5,186 bases of DNA from Planctomycetota bacterium (GCA_030622295.1 JAUXGI010000120.1:1-5186); one strand, 5' to 3'. Shown: positions 1 through 5,186, numbered from the stretch's first letter. Numbers and translations are program-made. Notes: a model not told the origin generated them from the sequence alone.

Positions 1-1095
1 GAGTTCCCACCTGAGTCCCTCGTCCGTGGCCAGACGAACGACGCGCTGGCGCAGCGTCTCCCTGTCGGTGAAGAGCAGCCCCCCGCCGCTCTCTATGGTC
101 TGCGCGGTGAGGCCCTCCAGGGGGGCGGTGGTGATGTAGGGCTTGTTGAGGGCGATAACGCGCGCCAGCGTACCCGACTGCGTCTCGTCCAGCGAGGGCA
201 GCACCACGAAGTCGCATATCGCCATTACCTTGTAGTATACGTCGCCGCGGGGAATGAACTGGTAGAAATGGGCGAGGCCTTTCTGCTCCAGCAGTCTCAC
301 CGAGGCGAGGTATTTTTCGCATTCGCCCTTGTCGTTCGGGTCGCGCATCTCACCCGCCGTAAGCAACACCCATTCCTCGCCGTTGGCGGCCTTGATTACG
401 TCGTGCAGTTCGCTCCACATCTCCGTGAGGATGTCCCAGCGCTTGTTCCTCTGAATCCAGCCGACCAGACCGACGATGTGTTTGTCCTGAAGCACATCGA
501 GACCGAGTTCGCTCTTCAGGCGCTGGACTTCGTCTATGGCGTACTTCCTGTCCGGGCGCGCGCCGTGGGGTATTATCATTATATTGCGGGGGACCTCCCA
601 GCCGTAACCCGAGAAGGTCCATTCCAGGCGCCATTTCTGGTAATGGCACTTGAAGACGAGCACGTCGCAAAGCCGCGCAAGGCGGCGGACAAACGTCTCC
701 TCGTGCTCGCGCAACCGTCCGTGTACGGTGTGCGGCTCCACAATTATGGGAAACTCGCTGATGTCTTCGAGGAGTTTCAGAAAGCCGGCGTTGTTGTCCC
801 CGGCGCCGTTTTCGTCCACGTAGTTGTACAGGCCGTATTCGTGCTGAATATGGACGGCATAGGGATCGAGTTCCTGAATCTTGTCCGCAACGGGACGGTA
901 CCAGTCCGGCCTGGAGAGGTCGATAAGGGGAAAAACGTTCTCCCCCGCCCCGTCGGTATGGGAGATGACGTACGTGGGGCGTTCCGGCTGGTCTTTGATG
1001 ATGAACTCCAGGGCCTCTTCCGCGAAAGTCCCGATGCCGCAAAGCCTCGGCGGCCATGATGAGACCATAACAACAGGTTTCAGTTTTTTTGCCAC
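1..1095 (-). CDS. GT4-family glycosyltransferase (group 1), 3' end cut by window edge
   Basis: The gene runs off the left edge; 365 residues are visible. It should transfer a sugar from an activated donor to a glycan or lipid acceptor in the cytoplasm; donor and acceptor cannot be read from the sequence. The N-terminal Rossmann-like half starts with VVMVSSWPPRLCGIGTF (residues 8-24), whose glycine-rich loop follows strand 1, and has HIQHEYG at 82-88 and PHTVHG at 121-126. The second half opens with IVGLVGWIQRNKRWD (207-221), equivalent to the donor-binding G-x-x-x-x-N-K-G/R segment. It continues to the loop LPSLDETQSGTLARV (299-313), where GT4 enzymes normally have E-x7-E; here the first Glu (304) is present and the second position is Arg. 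The GTG start at 1095 is chosen because AGGAAGGA lies just upstream and the conserved N-terminus begins there. It is the second gene of an operon with the larger glycosyltransferase. No signal peptide or membrane helix is seen. The family call is firm, the specificity unknown. Confidence 0.88.
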   Translation of the reverse strand, partial: MAKKLKPVVMVSSWPPRLCGIGTFAEEALEFIIKDQPERPTYVISHTDGAGENVFPLIDLSRPDWYRPVADKIQELDPYAVHIQHEYGLYNYVDENGAGDNNAGFLKLLEDISEFPIIVEPHTVHGRLREHEETFVRRLARLCDVLVFKCHYQKWRLEWTFSGYGWEVPRNIMIIPHGARPDRKYAIDEVQRLKSELGLDVLQDKHIVGLVGWIQRNKRWDILTEMWSELHDVIKAANGEEWVLLTAGEMRDPNDKGECEKYLASVRLLEQKGLAHFYQFIPRGDVYYKVMAICDFVVLPSLDETQSGTLARVIALNKPYITTAPLEGLTAQTIESGGGLLFTDRETLRQRVVRLATDEGLRWEL

Positions 1096-1098
1096 GAT

Positions 1099-1106
1099 TC
1101 CTTCCT
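1099..1106 (-). promoter_or_regulatory. Ribosome binding site overlapping the upstream stop codon
   Basis: On the minus strand AGGAAGGA sits 3-7 bases before the GTG at 1095. Its first two bases are the last two of the TAG stop codon (1107-1105) of the fusion glycosyltransferase. This supports the GTG start and suggests translational coupling: ribosomes finishing the first gene are placed on the site for the second. Confidence 0.7.
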
Positions 1107-3423
1107 ACGTCCGCAGTCTCGGTGCCGAGTCCAACGTGCTTTCTCTCTCGCCCACTGTTTCTTCCCTTTTGGAAGGTTCCAGCAGGGCCGACATTTCAAT
1201 CATGTCGAGCATGGCCAGCAGACAGGAGACGGTGCTCTCAGCGCCGCGGTTTCGATTGGGCCCGACCGGCGTCAGCCCGTCCGCACACCCGCCCGAGTCA
1301 TAGTCATAGAGCGGCAGTCCCAGGTCATTGCCGCCGAAGAACCAGTCAAATGAGCGCTGCATGTCGGCCAGGTACTCATCCCTGCCGGTGGTTCTATAGG
1401 CGGCGCCGAGCGCCTCCACCAGGCTGCATGCGTCGATGGGCTGCTGGTCAAAGGGCGCCTTCTCGCCGCCGCGCTTATACCAGCCGTTGCAGCCGACCAG
1501 CGAAAAATGATTATAGCAGCGACATTCTTCGACCAGGAACCCTAAAGATTCTTCGGCAATTTCGAGGAATTCCTTTTGCCCCGTCAGATTGTACGCCAGG
1601 TAGAGGGCATGCGGCACCACCGCATTGTCGTAGGCTATTATGTCTTCGAACCATCGCCAGTCAGGGGCGTAGTGGCGTGAATACTGCTCGATAATCTTCA
1701 CCGCCAGTGTCCGCGCCCAATCCTTCAGGTCGTCCGCCTGCGGGAAGCGCTGCAGATAGGAATGAAGTCCTCTCATCGCATACGCCGCCCCGCGCAGATT
1801 GAATGAGTCAAAGTGCTTCGTCGATATGTCAAACATCTCCTTCGCCACCGGCCAGTACTCATCGGGAGCGCAGGCGACCGTGCAGCCCAGGCCCCACAGC
1901 GCCCGGCCGAAACAGTCATCAGTGCCCACCGTATCCAGAAACCGCCGGTCGTAGCCGAGCAGATTGTGGAAACGCCCGTCGTCGATTTGCATGTACTTGT
2001 GGAATGAAAGGTAACGCCCCAGGAGGGAAAGCGCTTCGTCCGAGCCGTACAACTGGTTGAACTTTGCGGCAACGACCAGTCCCCGCGCGTTGTCGTCGGT
2101 GGTGTAGCCGTGCGTGGGGTCCGGCACGAGGTACTTCGCGTGCTGCAGCATTCCGGTAGAGTCGGTAAGCCTGACAAGGTGCTTCAGTTTGGGCTTCGGC
2201 ACTTCCTTGGCGGCGACCGCCGGCTTCGCCGCGCGGGGCACCGCCGCCGCCGGTCGCGGCTGTGCGACTTCGTCAAACACCCTGAGGTATTCCCCGGCCA
2301 CATCCTTCCAGACCATACAGCGGGTGAACTCGTGAGCCTTGCGCCGAATCTTCTGGAGTTCGCTCTCGTTGTCCAGCCAGTACATTACGGCCTCGGCCAG
2401 CGCCGCGCCGTCTCTAAAGGGCACCAACCGCCCGCGCCCCTCGGCCAACAATTCCTCGGCGTACCAGTACGGCGTGCTCACTATGGCCGCTCCAGCGCCC
2501 ATGGCGTAACACAGCGTGCCGCTGGTTATCTGCTCGCGGTTCAGATACGGCGTCACATATACATCCGCCGCGCAGAGGAAGTCGCACAACTCCGACAGTT
2601 CGACAAACCTGTCCAGGAAGAGTACGTGGTCCTCCAGCCCCAGGTTGCGCACCTGTCTTTGCAGGTTGTGACGGTATTCATCCCCCGTGCGCTTGCGAAC
2701 CTCGGGGTGCGTCGCGCCCAGAACCAGGTATACGACATCGGGATGTTTGTCGACAATCGCCCGAAGCCCCTCTATCATGTATTCGATGCCCTTGTTGGCG
2801 CTCAGCAGGCCGAAGGTAAGTATCACTCTGCGCCCCGCCACGCCCAGGGCCTCCTTGTAAGGCTCCGTCGGGCCGAACTCGATGTCGGGGATGCCGTGAT
2901 GGATGAACTCTATCTTCTCGTCCGGCACGCCGTATACCTTCTTGAGAAACCCGACACCCTTGTTGCTCATCACGACAATCCTGGCCGAGCGCCTGAGTAT
3001 CTCGTCCATGACCATCTTCTGGCCCGCGCTCGGCTGGTAGAGAATCGTGTGCAGCGTCGTCACCAGCGGCGCGCGCATGTCCCTGAGCGTCAGGAGAACG
3101 TGGCGTCCGTCATTACCCCCGAAAATCCCGTACTCGTGCTGCATGCAGACCACACGCGCCTGGTTCACGTTTATGAAATCCGCCGCCTTCACGTAATCGG
3201 CCTGGTGGGTCTTGTCAACCTCGAATTCGACCTGGGGCGGGTACGCGTAGGCTTCGGGCCGGTCGTTCATCGCGATAACAAACACGCGATGACGCCCCTC
3301 AACCTCTTCACTCACGGCGTTTGAAAGGTCGGTGGTGAACGTGGCGATGCCGCACTTGCGCGGCAGATGGTTGCCTATGAACGCAATCGATTCAAGGCGT
3401 CTGCGGATTCTGTCCGGCTGCAT
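1105..3423 (-). CDS. Bifunctional protein: GT4 glycosyltransferase fused to a C-terminal (alpha/alpha)-barrel glycosidase-like domain
   Basis: This complete gene encodes 772 residues. Residues 1-385 form a GT4 (GT-B fold) glycosyltransferase: IAFIGNHLPRKCGIATF (13-29), MQHEYGIFGG (94-103), TLHTILYQPS (123-132), HHGIPD (175-180), FGLLSANKGIEYMIEGL (204-220, donor-site Lys211) and EQITSGTLCYAMGAG (297-311). The second Glu of E-x7-E is Cys305. An Ala/Pro/Lys-rich linker (about 388-413) leads to a helical domain (414-745) with STGMLQHAKY (422-431), GYTTDDNARGL (439-449), WRWFEDIIAYDNAVVPHAL (589-607) and PIDACSLVEAL (662-672). Paired acidic residues and repeated helical hairpins suggest an (alpha/alpha)6 barrel like those of glycosidases and sugar epimerases. 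From memory, such fusions occur beside mannoside phosphorylase (GH130) genes; none is visible here. The ATG at 3423 is chosen because a perfect AAGGAGG precedes it. The frame stays open another 106 codons upstream, but these cross the promoter and look non-coding. There is no signal peptide, so it should be cytoplasmic. It is the first gene of the leftward operon. Function of the C-terminal domain is inferred. Confidence 0.9.
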   Translation of the reverse strand: MQPDRIRRRLESIAFIGNHLPRKCGIATFTTDLSNAVSEEVEGRHRVFVIAMNDRPEAYAYPPQVEFEVDKTHQADYVKAADFINVNQARVVCMQHEYGIFGGNDGRHVLLTLRDMRAPLVTTLHTILYQPSAGQKMVMDEILRRSARIVVMSNKGVGFLKKVYGVPDEKIEFIHHGIPDIEFGPTEPYKEALGVAGRRVILTFGLLSANKGIEYMIEGLRAIVDKHPDVVYLVLGATHPEVRKRTGDEYRHNLQRQVRNLGLEDHVLFLDRFVELSELCDFLCAADVYVTPYLNREQITSGTLCYAMGAGAAIVSTPYWYAEELLAEGRGRLVPFRDGAALAEAVMYWLDNESELQKIRRKAHEFTRCMVWKDVAGEYLRVFDEVAQPRPAAAVPRAAKPAVAAKEVPKPKLKHLVRLTDSTGMLQHAKYLVPDPTHGYTTDDNARGLVVAAKFNQLYGSDEALSLLGRYLSFHKYMQIDDGRFHNLLGYDRRFLDTVGTDDCFGRALWGLGCTVACAPDEYWPVAKEMFDISTKHFDSFNLRGAAYAMRGLHSYLQRFPQADDLKDWARTLAVKIIEQYSRHYAPDWRWFEDIIAYDNAVVPHALYLAYNLTGQKEFLEIAEESLGFLVEECRCYNHFSLVGCNGWYKRGGEKAPFDQQPIDACSLVEALGAAYRTTGRDEYLADMQRSFDWFFGGNDLGLPLYDYDSGGCADGLTPVGPNRNRGAESTVSCLLAMLDMIEMSALLEPSKREETVGERESTLDSAPRLRT

Positions 3424-3428
3424 ACCTT

Positions 3429-3435
3429 CCTCCTT
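3429..3435 (-). promoter_or_regulatory. Strong ribosome binding site that decides the start of the fusion glycosyltransferase
   Basis: AAGGAGG on the minus strand ends 5 bases before the ATG at 3423. It is a perfect match to the anti-Shine-Dalgarno consensus and is the main reason for rejecting the longer open frame that reaches 3741. Confidence 0.8.
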
Positions 3436-3474
3436 TCCGAGAACATCTTCACCCTCCCAACAAATCTCATGCGG

Positions 3475-3503
3475 ATTATACCGATTCCCCGCCCGAACTG
3501 CAA
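3475..3503 (-). promoter_or_regulatory. Sigma70-like promoter of the glycosyltransferase operon
   Basis: On the minus strand TTGCAG (3503-3498) and a perfect TATAAT (3480-3475) are 17 bases apart. Transcription would start near 3468, giving a leader of about 45 bases before the ATG at 3423. The -10 box is a full consensus match and the -35 box matches at its TTG. No operator is evident. The promoter is back to back with the one for the small gene, 20 bases away. Confidence 0.6.
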
Positions 3504-3523
3504 GCCCCCCCGGAGATCCGCGG

Positions 3524-3552
3524 TTGACGACCGCAACCGAATCTGGTATCTT
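3524..3552 (+). promoter_or_regulatory. Sigma70-like promoter of the 75-residue orphan gene
   Basis: TTGACG (3524-3529) and TATCTT (3547-3552) are separated by the ideal 17 bases. The -35 box matches the consensus at five of six positions. Transcription would start near 3559, about 8 bases before the ribosome binding site, so the leader is very short. It points away from the glycosyltransferase promoter. Confidence 0.5.
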
Positions 3553-3577
3553 CCGGCACGACACGCGGAGGCTGCCC

Positions 3578-3805
3578 ATGAACGCCCGACAGAAGATACA
3601 GGAAATACAGCGAGACGCCGACAGGATTTGCTCGCTCATCGTCGCAAGCGATTTCCCTGATATCGACATTGAAATAATGAAGTCCTCGCTTCGTACCCGC
3701 GTGGAGGAGTACTTCCCCAACGGCCTCGAACTGTACGACATGATTTACGAAAGCCGGTTCAGCAGGCTCTCCGAGCAGTTCCGCCAATCAGGGTATGAGG
3801 TGTAA
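3578..3805 (+). CDS. Small hypothetical protein (75 residues), family not recognised
   Basis: I do not recognise this protein. The ATG at 3578 is preceded by GGAGG at 3567-3571 with a 6-base spacer, and by a plausible promoter. The frame is open further upstream, but that part crosses the promoter and is antisense to the glycosyltransferase leader. The product is soluble and mostly helical in appearance: a charged N-terminal helix (about 2-24, NARQKIQEIQRDADRI), a short DFPDIDIEI segment (25-33), a second helix to about 45, then FPNGLELYDMIYESRF (46-61) and a final helix. It has 14 acidic and 10 basic residues (net about -4), one Cys (18), no signal peptide and no membrane segment. The last codons (GYEV, stop) lie within an inverted repeat, so the C-terminus may have been shaped by that element. 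It is divergent from the glycosyltransferase operon and could be a small regulator or partner protein, but nothing shows it. Confidence 0.7.
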   Translation: MNARQKIQEIQRDADRICSLIVASDFPDIDIEIMKSSLRTRVEEYFPNGLELYDMIYESRFSRLSEQFRQSGYEV

Positions 3806-3854
3806 GGTGCATGGTGTAAAATGATTACTTGCCATGCACCTCACACCTTATACC
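3792..3854 (+). terminator. Heptamer-built inverted repeat, probable terminator of the small gene
   Basis: Arms 3792-3814 and 3832-3854 pair over 23 bases with only one G-T wobble (3797/3849) and one A-C mismatch (3804/3842). Inside the 17-base loop GTAA (3816-3819) pairs again with TTAC (3825-3828). TTTT follows at 3855-3858, as expected for an intrinsic terminator reading rightwards. The left side consists of four 7-base units in a row from 3792: GGTATGA, GGTGTAA, GGTGCAT, GGTGTAA. The right side ends with ATGCACC, TCACACC, TTATACC. The stop codon of the small gene (3803-3805) is part of the second unit. The repeat structure is seen directly; the terminator role is inferred. Confidence 0.6.
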
Positions 3855-3867
3855 TTTTCCCTCATAC

Positions 3868-3942
3868 GCACCCATAGCTCAATTTGGACAGAGCGCTTGC
3901 CTCCGGAGCAAGAGGTTGCAGGTTCGAGTCCTGCTGGGTGCG
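3868..3942 (+). tRNA. tRNA-Arg, anticodon CCG
   Basis: A full cloverleaf can be drawn. The acceptor stem is GCACCCA (3868-3874) with TGGGTGC (3935-3941) and discriminator G3942. The D stem is GCTC/GAGC, with the conserved GG in the loop at 3886-3887. The anticodon stem is CTTGC/GCAAG around the 7-base loop CTCCGGA (3901-3907). The variable loop is AGGTT, and the T stem GCAGG/CCTGC encloses TTCGAGT. The anticodon CCG at 3903-3905 reads the arginine codon CGG. CCA is not encoded (CTG follows), so it must be added by tRNA nucleotidyltransferase. No intron or extra arm is present. A promoter is not clear; TTGCCA at 3829-3834 and TATACC at 3849-3854 lie upstream but are spaced too closely (14 bases). 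Confidence 0.95.
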
Positions 3943-3950
3943 CTGGAAAC

Positions 3951-3992
3951 AAAACTGCAACAAGAGGGGTCTGACCCTTTTGTTGCAGTTTT
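3951..3992. terminator. Bidirectional intrinsic terminator between tRNA-Arg and the methyltransferase
   Basis: A 13-base perfect stem (3951-3963 with 3980-3992) continues through one G-T pair and AGGG/CCCT (3965-3968 with 3975-3978) to a 6-base loop, 18 pairs in all. The outer arms are AAAA and TTTT, so a T tract follows the stem on either strand (TTTTT at 3989-3993 on plus; TTTTGTTT on minus). It begins 9 bases after the tRNA and ends 6 bases before the methyltransferase stop codon at 3998-4000, so it can end both convergent transcripts. The tip contains GGGGTCTGAC (3966-3975), whose reverse complement recurs at 4717. Confidence 0.8.
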
Positions 3993-3997
3993 TAATC

Positions 3998-4648
3998 TCA
4001 TGTGAAAATGCCGACGAAGGAAACCCGCATGTGGTCGGGATTCTGCGAACGTCTTACCTCAATCTCGCCCTCGGGCGCAAAGCCCGCCCCGGCACATATC
4101 GCGGCCCACTCCTCCAGCGACACACGGCAGCGTATCCTCTCTCCGTCCCGGTAGATGAACCGCTGTCCAGGCATCCTGCGCGCTTGAGGCGAGAGCATCT
4201 CCGTGGAGAAAATAGACGACAATATCCTGCCACCCGGTCGAAGTACCCGGCGCGCCTCCTGTAAGGCCCTGCGCAACTCCTCGTCCGTCTCCGCCTGGTG
4301 AAACACGCCTATTGCAATCAGAAGGTCGAACCGGGCGTCCTCAAAGGGCAGTCTGAGCATATTCCCGACAGAAACGCGGCGCGCAAACTCTTCACCCGAC
4401 ATGAACGGCCGCAGCCTCTCCCTCGTCGCTGCCACCATCGCATGAGCCGTGTCCACCGCGTAGAAATCACAGCCCGCCCCGGCAAGGATTTCGGTGTTGC
4501 GGCCTCCGGCGCAGCCCACATCCAGCGCCCGCAACTCACCGCAGTCATCATAGCGCTCCAGCAACGCCGCCAGATGGACGTCCGGCGTCATCTCGCTGAA
4601 CTGCCGCACCCTCTCGGGGCTATTCCAGACATCGTCCTTGCTCATCAT
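3998..4648 (-). CDS. Class I SAM-dependent methyltransferase
   Basis: The gene encodes 216 residues, a usual size for a stand-alone Methyltransf_11/25-type enzyme that moves a methyl group from S-adenosylmethionine to an unidentified acceptor in the cytoplasm. Motif I is ALDVGCAGGR (41-50) with the glycine loop. The acidic residue for the ribose hydroxyls is D66 in FYAVDTAHAM. The motif II/III region is LPFEDARFDLLIAIGVFHQ (100-118), and the post-motif loop is VLRPGGRIL (125-133). The N-terminal part WNSPERVRQFSE (8-19) is typical of small-molecule methyltransferases. ATG occurs twice in a row (4648 and 4645). A weak GGGCGG/GGTGG lies just upstream and fits the second ATG slightly better, so the true protein may be 215 residues. 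No convincing promoter is seen; it may be read through from the aldolase gene 143 bases upstream. The substrate cannot be deduced. Confidence 0.88.
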   Translation of the reverse strand: MMSKDDVWNSPERVRQFSEMTPDVHLAALLERYDDCGELRALDVGCAGGRNTEILAGAGCDFYAVDTAHAMVAATRERLRPFMSGEEFARRVSVGNMLRLPFEDARFDLLIAIGVFHQAETDEELRRALQEARRVLRPGGRILSSIFSTEMLSPQARRMPGQRFIYRDGERIRCRVSLEEWAAICAGAGFAPEGEIEVRRSQNPDHMRVSFVGIFT

Positions 4649-4665
4649 CCACCGCCCACGTCAAA

Positions 4666-4685
4666 GGCGGCCCCTCAAGGCCGCC
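4666..4685. other. GC-rich hairpin in the leader of the methyltransferase gene
   Basis: GGCGGCC (4666-4672) and GGCCGCC (4679-4685) pair perfectly over 7 bases around CCTCAA. On the minus strand only TTT follows the stem, which makes it a weak candidate terminator for the aldolase transcript about 105 bases after its stop. It could also be a leader structure, as it ends 18 bases before the methyltransferase start. Either role is inference. Confidence 0.4.
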
Positions 4686-4702
4686 CCGTTTTCCAGACCA
4701 AA

Positions 4703-4735
4703 GGCGAGGACGGGGAGTCAGACCCCCGATTCGCC
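4703..4735. repeat. Hairpin with GTCAGACCCC core, second copy
   Basis: GGCGA (4703-4707) pairs with TCGCC (4731-4735), and CGGGG (4711-4715) with CCCCG (4724-4728), leaving an 8-base loop and a small internal irregularity. The core GTCAGACCCC (4717-4726) is the exact reverse complement of 3966-3975 in the terminator at the other end of the methyltransferase gene. The flanks of the two copies differ, so this is a short shared core rather than a long duplicated element. Confidence 0.5.
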
Positions 4736-4739
4736 AAAC

Positions 4740-4785
4740 GGCAACAGGCAATCCGCCTCAGGCGGGCAACAGGCAACAGGCAAGG
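4740..4785. repeat. Heptanucleotide repeat array (GGCAACA)
   Basis: The 7-base unit GGCAACA occurs at 4740-4746, 4765-4771 and 4772-4778, with variants GGCAATC (4747-4753) and GGCAAGG (4779-4785). The units at 4765-4785 are strictly in tandem. A perfect palindrome, CCGCCTCAGGCGG (4753-4765), interrupts the array. The array ends 6 bases before the stop codon of the aldolase gene. It resembles in style the short tandem heptamer repeats described in cyanobacteria, without implying that host. Confidence 0.65.
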
Positions 4786-4791
4786 GGGGAA

Positions 4792-5186
4792 CTACTTCGT
4801 CTTCACGGCCTCGCCCTTCAGCGAGTTGAATAACCCCCACGCCTTCTCGACGGTGTAGTTGTCATGCACGATGCTGCGCACGGCCTGTATCATGGCCACA
4901 GGCGCTTCGGACTGGAAGATATTCCGCCCCATGTCAACGCCTACCGCGCCGTCGGAGATCGCGCTGTGCGTCAGTTCCAGCGCGCTCTTTTCGTCGGTCT
5001 TCTTGCCGCCGGCGATAACAACCGGCACCGGCACATGCGCCGTCAGTTTCTCGAACTTTTCACAATGGTAGGTCTTCACGACGCGCGCGCCGAGTTCCGC
5101 GGCAATCCTGGACGCAAGACCCAGGTAGCGCACGTCGCGCGCCATCTCCTTGCCCACGGCCGTGACCGCCAGCACGGGTATCCCGC
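4792..5186 (-). CDS. LsrF / class I fructose-bisphosphate aldolase (DeoC/FbaB) family enzyme, N-terminal part outside window
   Basis: Only the last 130 residues are visible; the frame is open to the right edge and related enzymes have about 260-300 residues, so roughly half is missing. The fragment matches the C-terminal half of the TIM-barrel class I aldolases. It has [20 protein letters not shown] (7-26 of the fragment), then [13 protein letters not shown] (33-45), where Lys37 (codon 5076-5074) is the expected Schiff-base lysine. [11 protein letters not shown] (52-62) and [10 protein letters not shown] (82-91) are phosphate-binding loops, followed by [15 protein letters not shown]. As I remember it, the closest named relative is LsrF, the 3-hydroxy-5-phosphonooxypentane-2,4-dione thiolase of autoinducer-2 breakdown. 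No other lsr gene is in the window. The same family includes archaeal-type fructose-1,6-bisphosphate aldolase and 2-amino-3,7-dideoxy-D-threo-hept-6-ulosonate synthase, so a general aldolase role is as likely. It ends with TAG at 4794-4792. A GTG at 5175 is internal and not a true start, since the homologous sequence continues upstream of it. Confidence 0.88.
   Translation of the reverse strand, partial: GIPVLAVTAVGKEMARDVRYLGLASRIAAELGARVVKTYHCEKFEKLTAHVPVPVVIAGGKKTDEKSALELTHSAISDGAVGVDMGRNIFQSEAPVAMIQAVRSIVHDNYTVEKAWGLFNSLKGEAVKTK

Noticed and set aside
268..1059. Plus-strand open frame of 263 codons
   Set aside because: It is antisense to the left glycosyltransferase gene, shows no family motifs and lacks a convincing ribosome binding site. 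Long antisense frames are common in GC-rich genes.
2110..3324. Plus-strand open frame of 404 codons
   Set aside because: It lies fully antisense to the fusion glycosyltransferase, whose domains are clear. Its translation is rich in R, H and V with no recognisable fold, so it is a shadow.
3424..3741. N-terminal extension of the fusion glycosyltransferase by 106 codons
   Set aside because: The frame is open, but it crosses the TATAAT promoter and is antisense to the small gene. Its residues look random, while ATG 3423 has a perfect ribosome binding site and the conserved fold starts directly after it.
3829..3854. Promoter for the tRNA made of TTGCCA and TATACC
   Set aside because: The boxes are only 14 bases apart, and both lie in the inverted repeat, so the match is more likely chance. 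Cotranscription or a non-consensus promoter cannot be excluded.
3868..3942. tRNA as integration site of a mobile island
   Set aside because: I see no copy of the tRNA 3' end elsewhere in the window and no integrase gene; the downstream sequence is a terminator and an ordinary methyltransferase.
4740..4785. CRISPR array
   Set aside because: Units are 7 bases and directly tandem, without 25-40 base repeats separated by unique spacers, and no cas gene is near.
4298..4858. Plus-strand open frame of 186 codons across the methyltransferase start and the repeat region
   Set aside because: It is antisense to the methyltransferase and the aldolase end, and runs through the tandem repeats. No protein family features are visible.

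Overview
The window looks like a piece of a GC-rich bacterial chromosome. The coding strand uses ATG and GTG starts, has strong AAGGAGG-type ribosome binding sites and sigma70-like promoters, and carries a tRNA without an encoded CCA end. Nothing fixes the phylum. The combination of GT4 glycosyltransferases with an LsrF/FbaB-type aldolase and scattered heptanucleotide repeats would fit an environmental lineage such as Planctomycetota or Desulfobacterota-like bacteria, but that is a guess.

Left part (1-3423, minus strand): a two-gene operon reading leftwards. The first gene is a 772-residue fusion of a GT4 glycosyltransferase with a C-terminal domain that looks like an (alpha/alpha)6-barrel of the glycosidase/epimerase type. 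The second, which runs off the left edge, is another GT4 glycosyltransferase. Nine bases separate them, and the ribosome binding site of the second overlaps the stop codon of the first. The two proteins share marker motifs (CGI-A/G-TF near the N-terminus, QHEYG, and an E-T/Q-x-SGTL loop), so they are related enzymes that probably act on one cytoplasmic glycan or oligosaccharide.

Middle part (3424-3867): a divergent promoter region drives the glycosyltransferase operon leftwards and a 75-residue orphan protein rightwards. The stop codon of the small gene lies inside a 23-bp inverted repeat built of 7-base units, which is followed by TTTT and probably terminates its transcript.

Right part (3868-5186): a tRNA-Arg(CCG) on the plus strand faces a class I SAM-dependent methyltransferase on the minus strand. 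A strong hairpin with T tracts on both sides separates them. Upstream of the methyltransferase is a repeat-rich gap of about 140 bases. It holds a second hairpin with the same GTCAGACCCC core and a second heptamer array (GGCAACA). Beyond it lies the C-terminal part of an LsrF/class I fructose-bisphosphate aldolase-family enzyme that enters from the right edge.

The most unusual signal is non-coding. Heptamer repeats and GTCAGACCCC hairpins occur on both sides of the tRNA-methyltransferase block in roughly mirrored order. No defence system, integrase, transposase or CRISPR array is visible.
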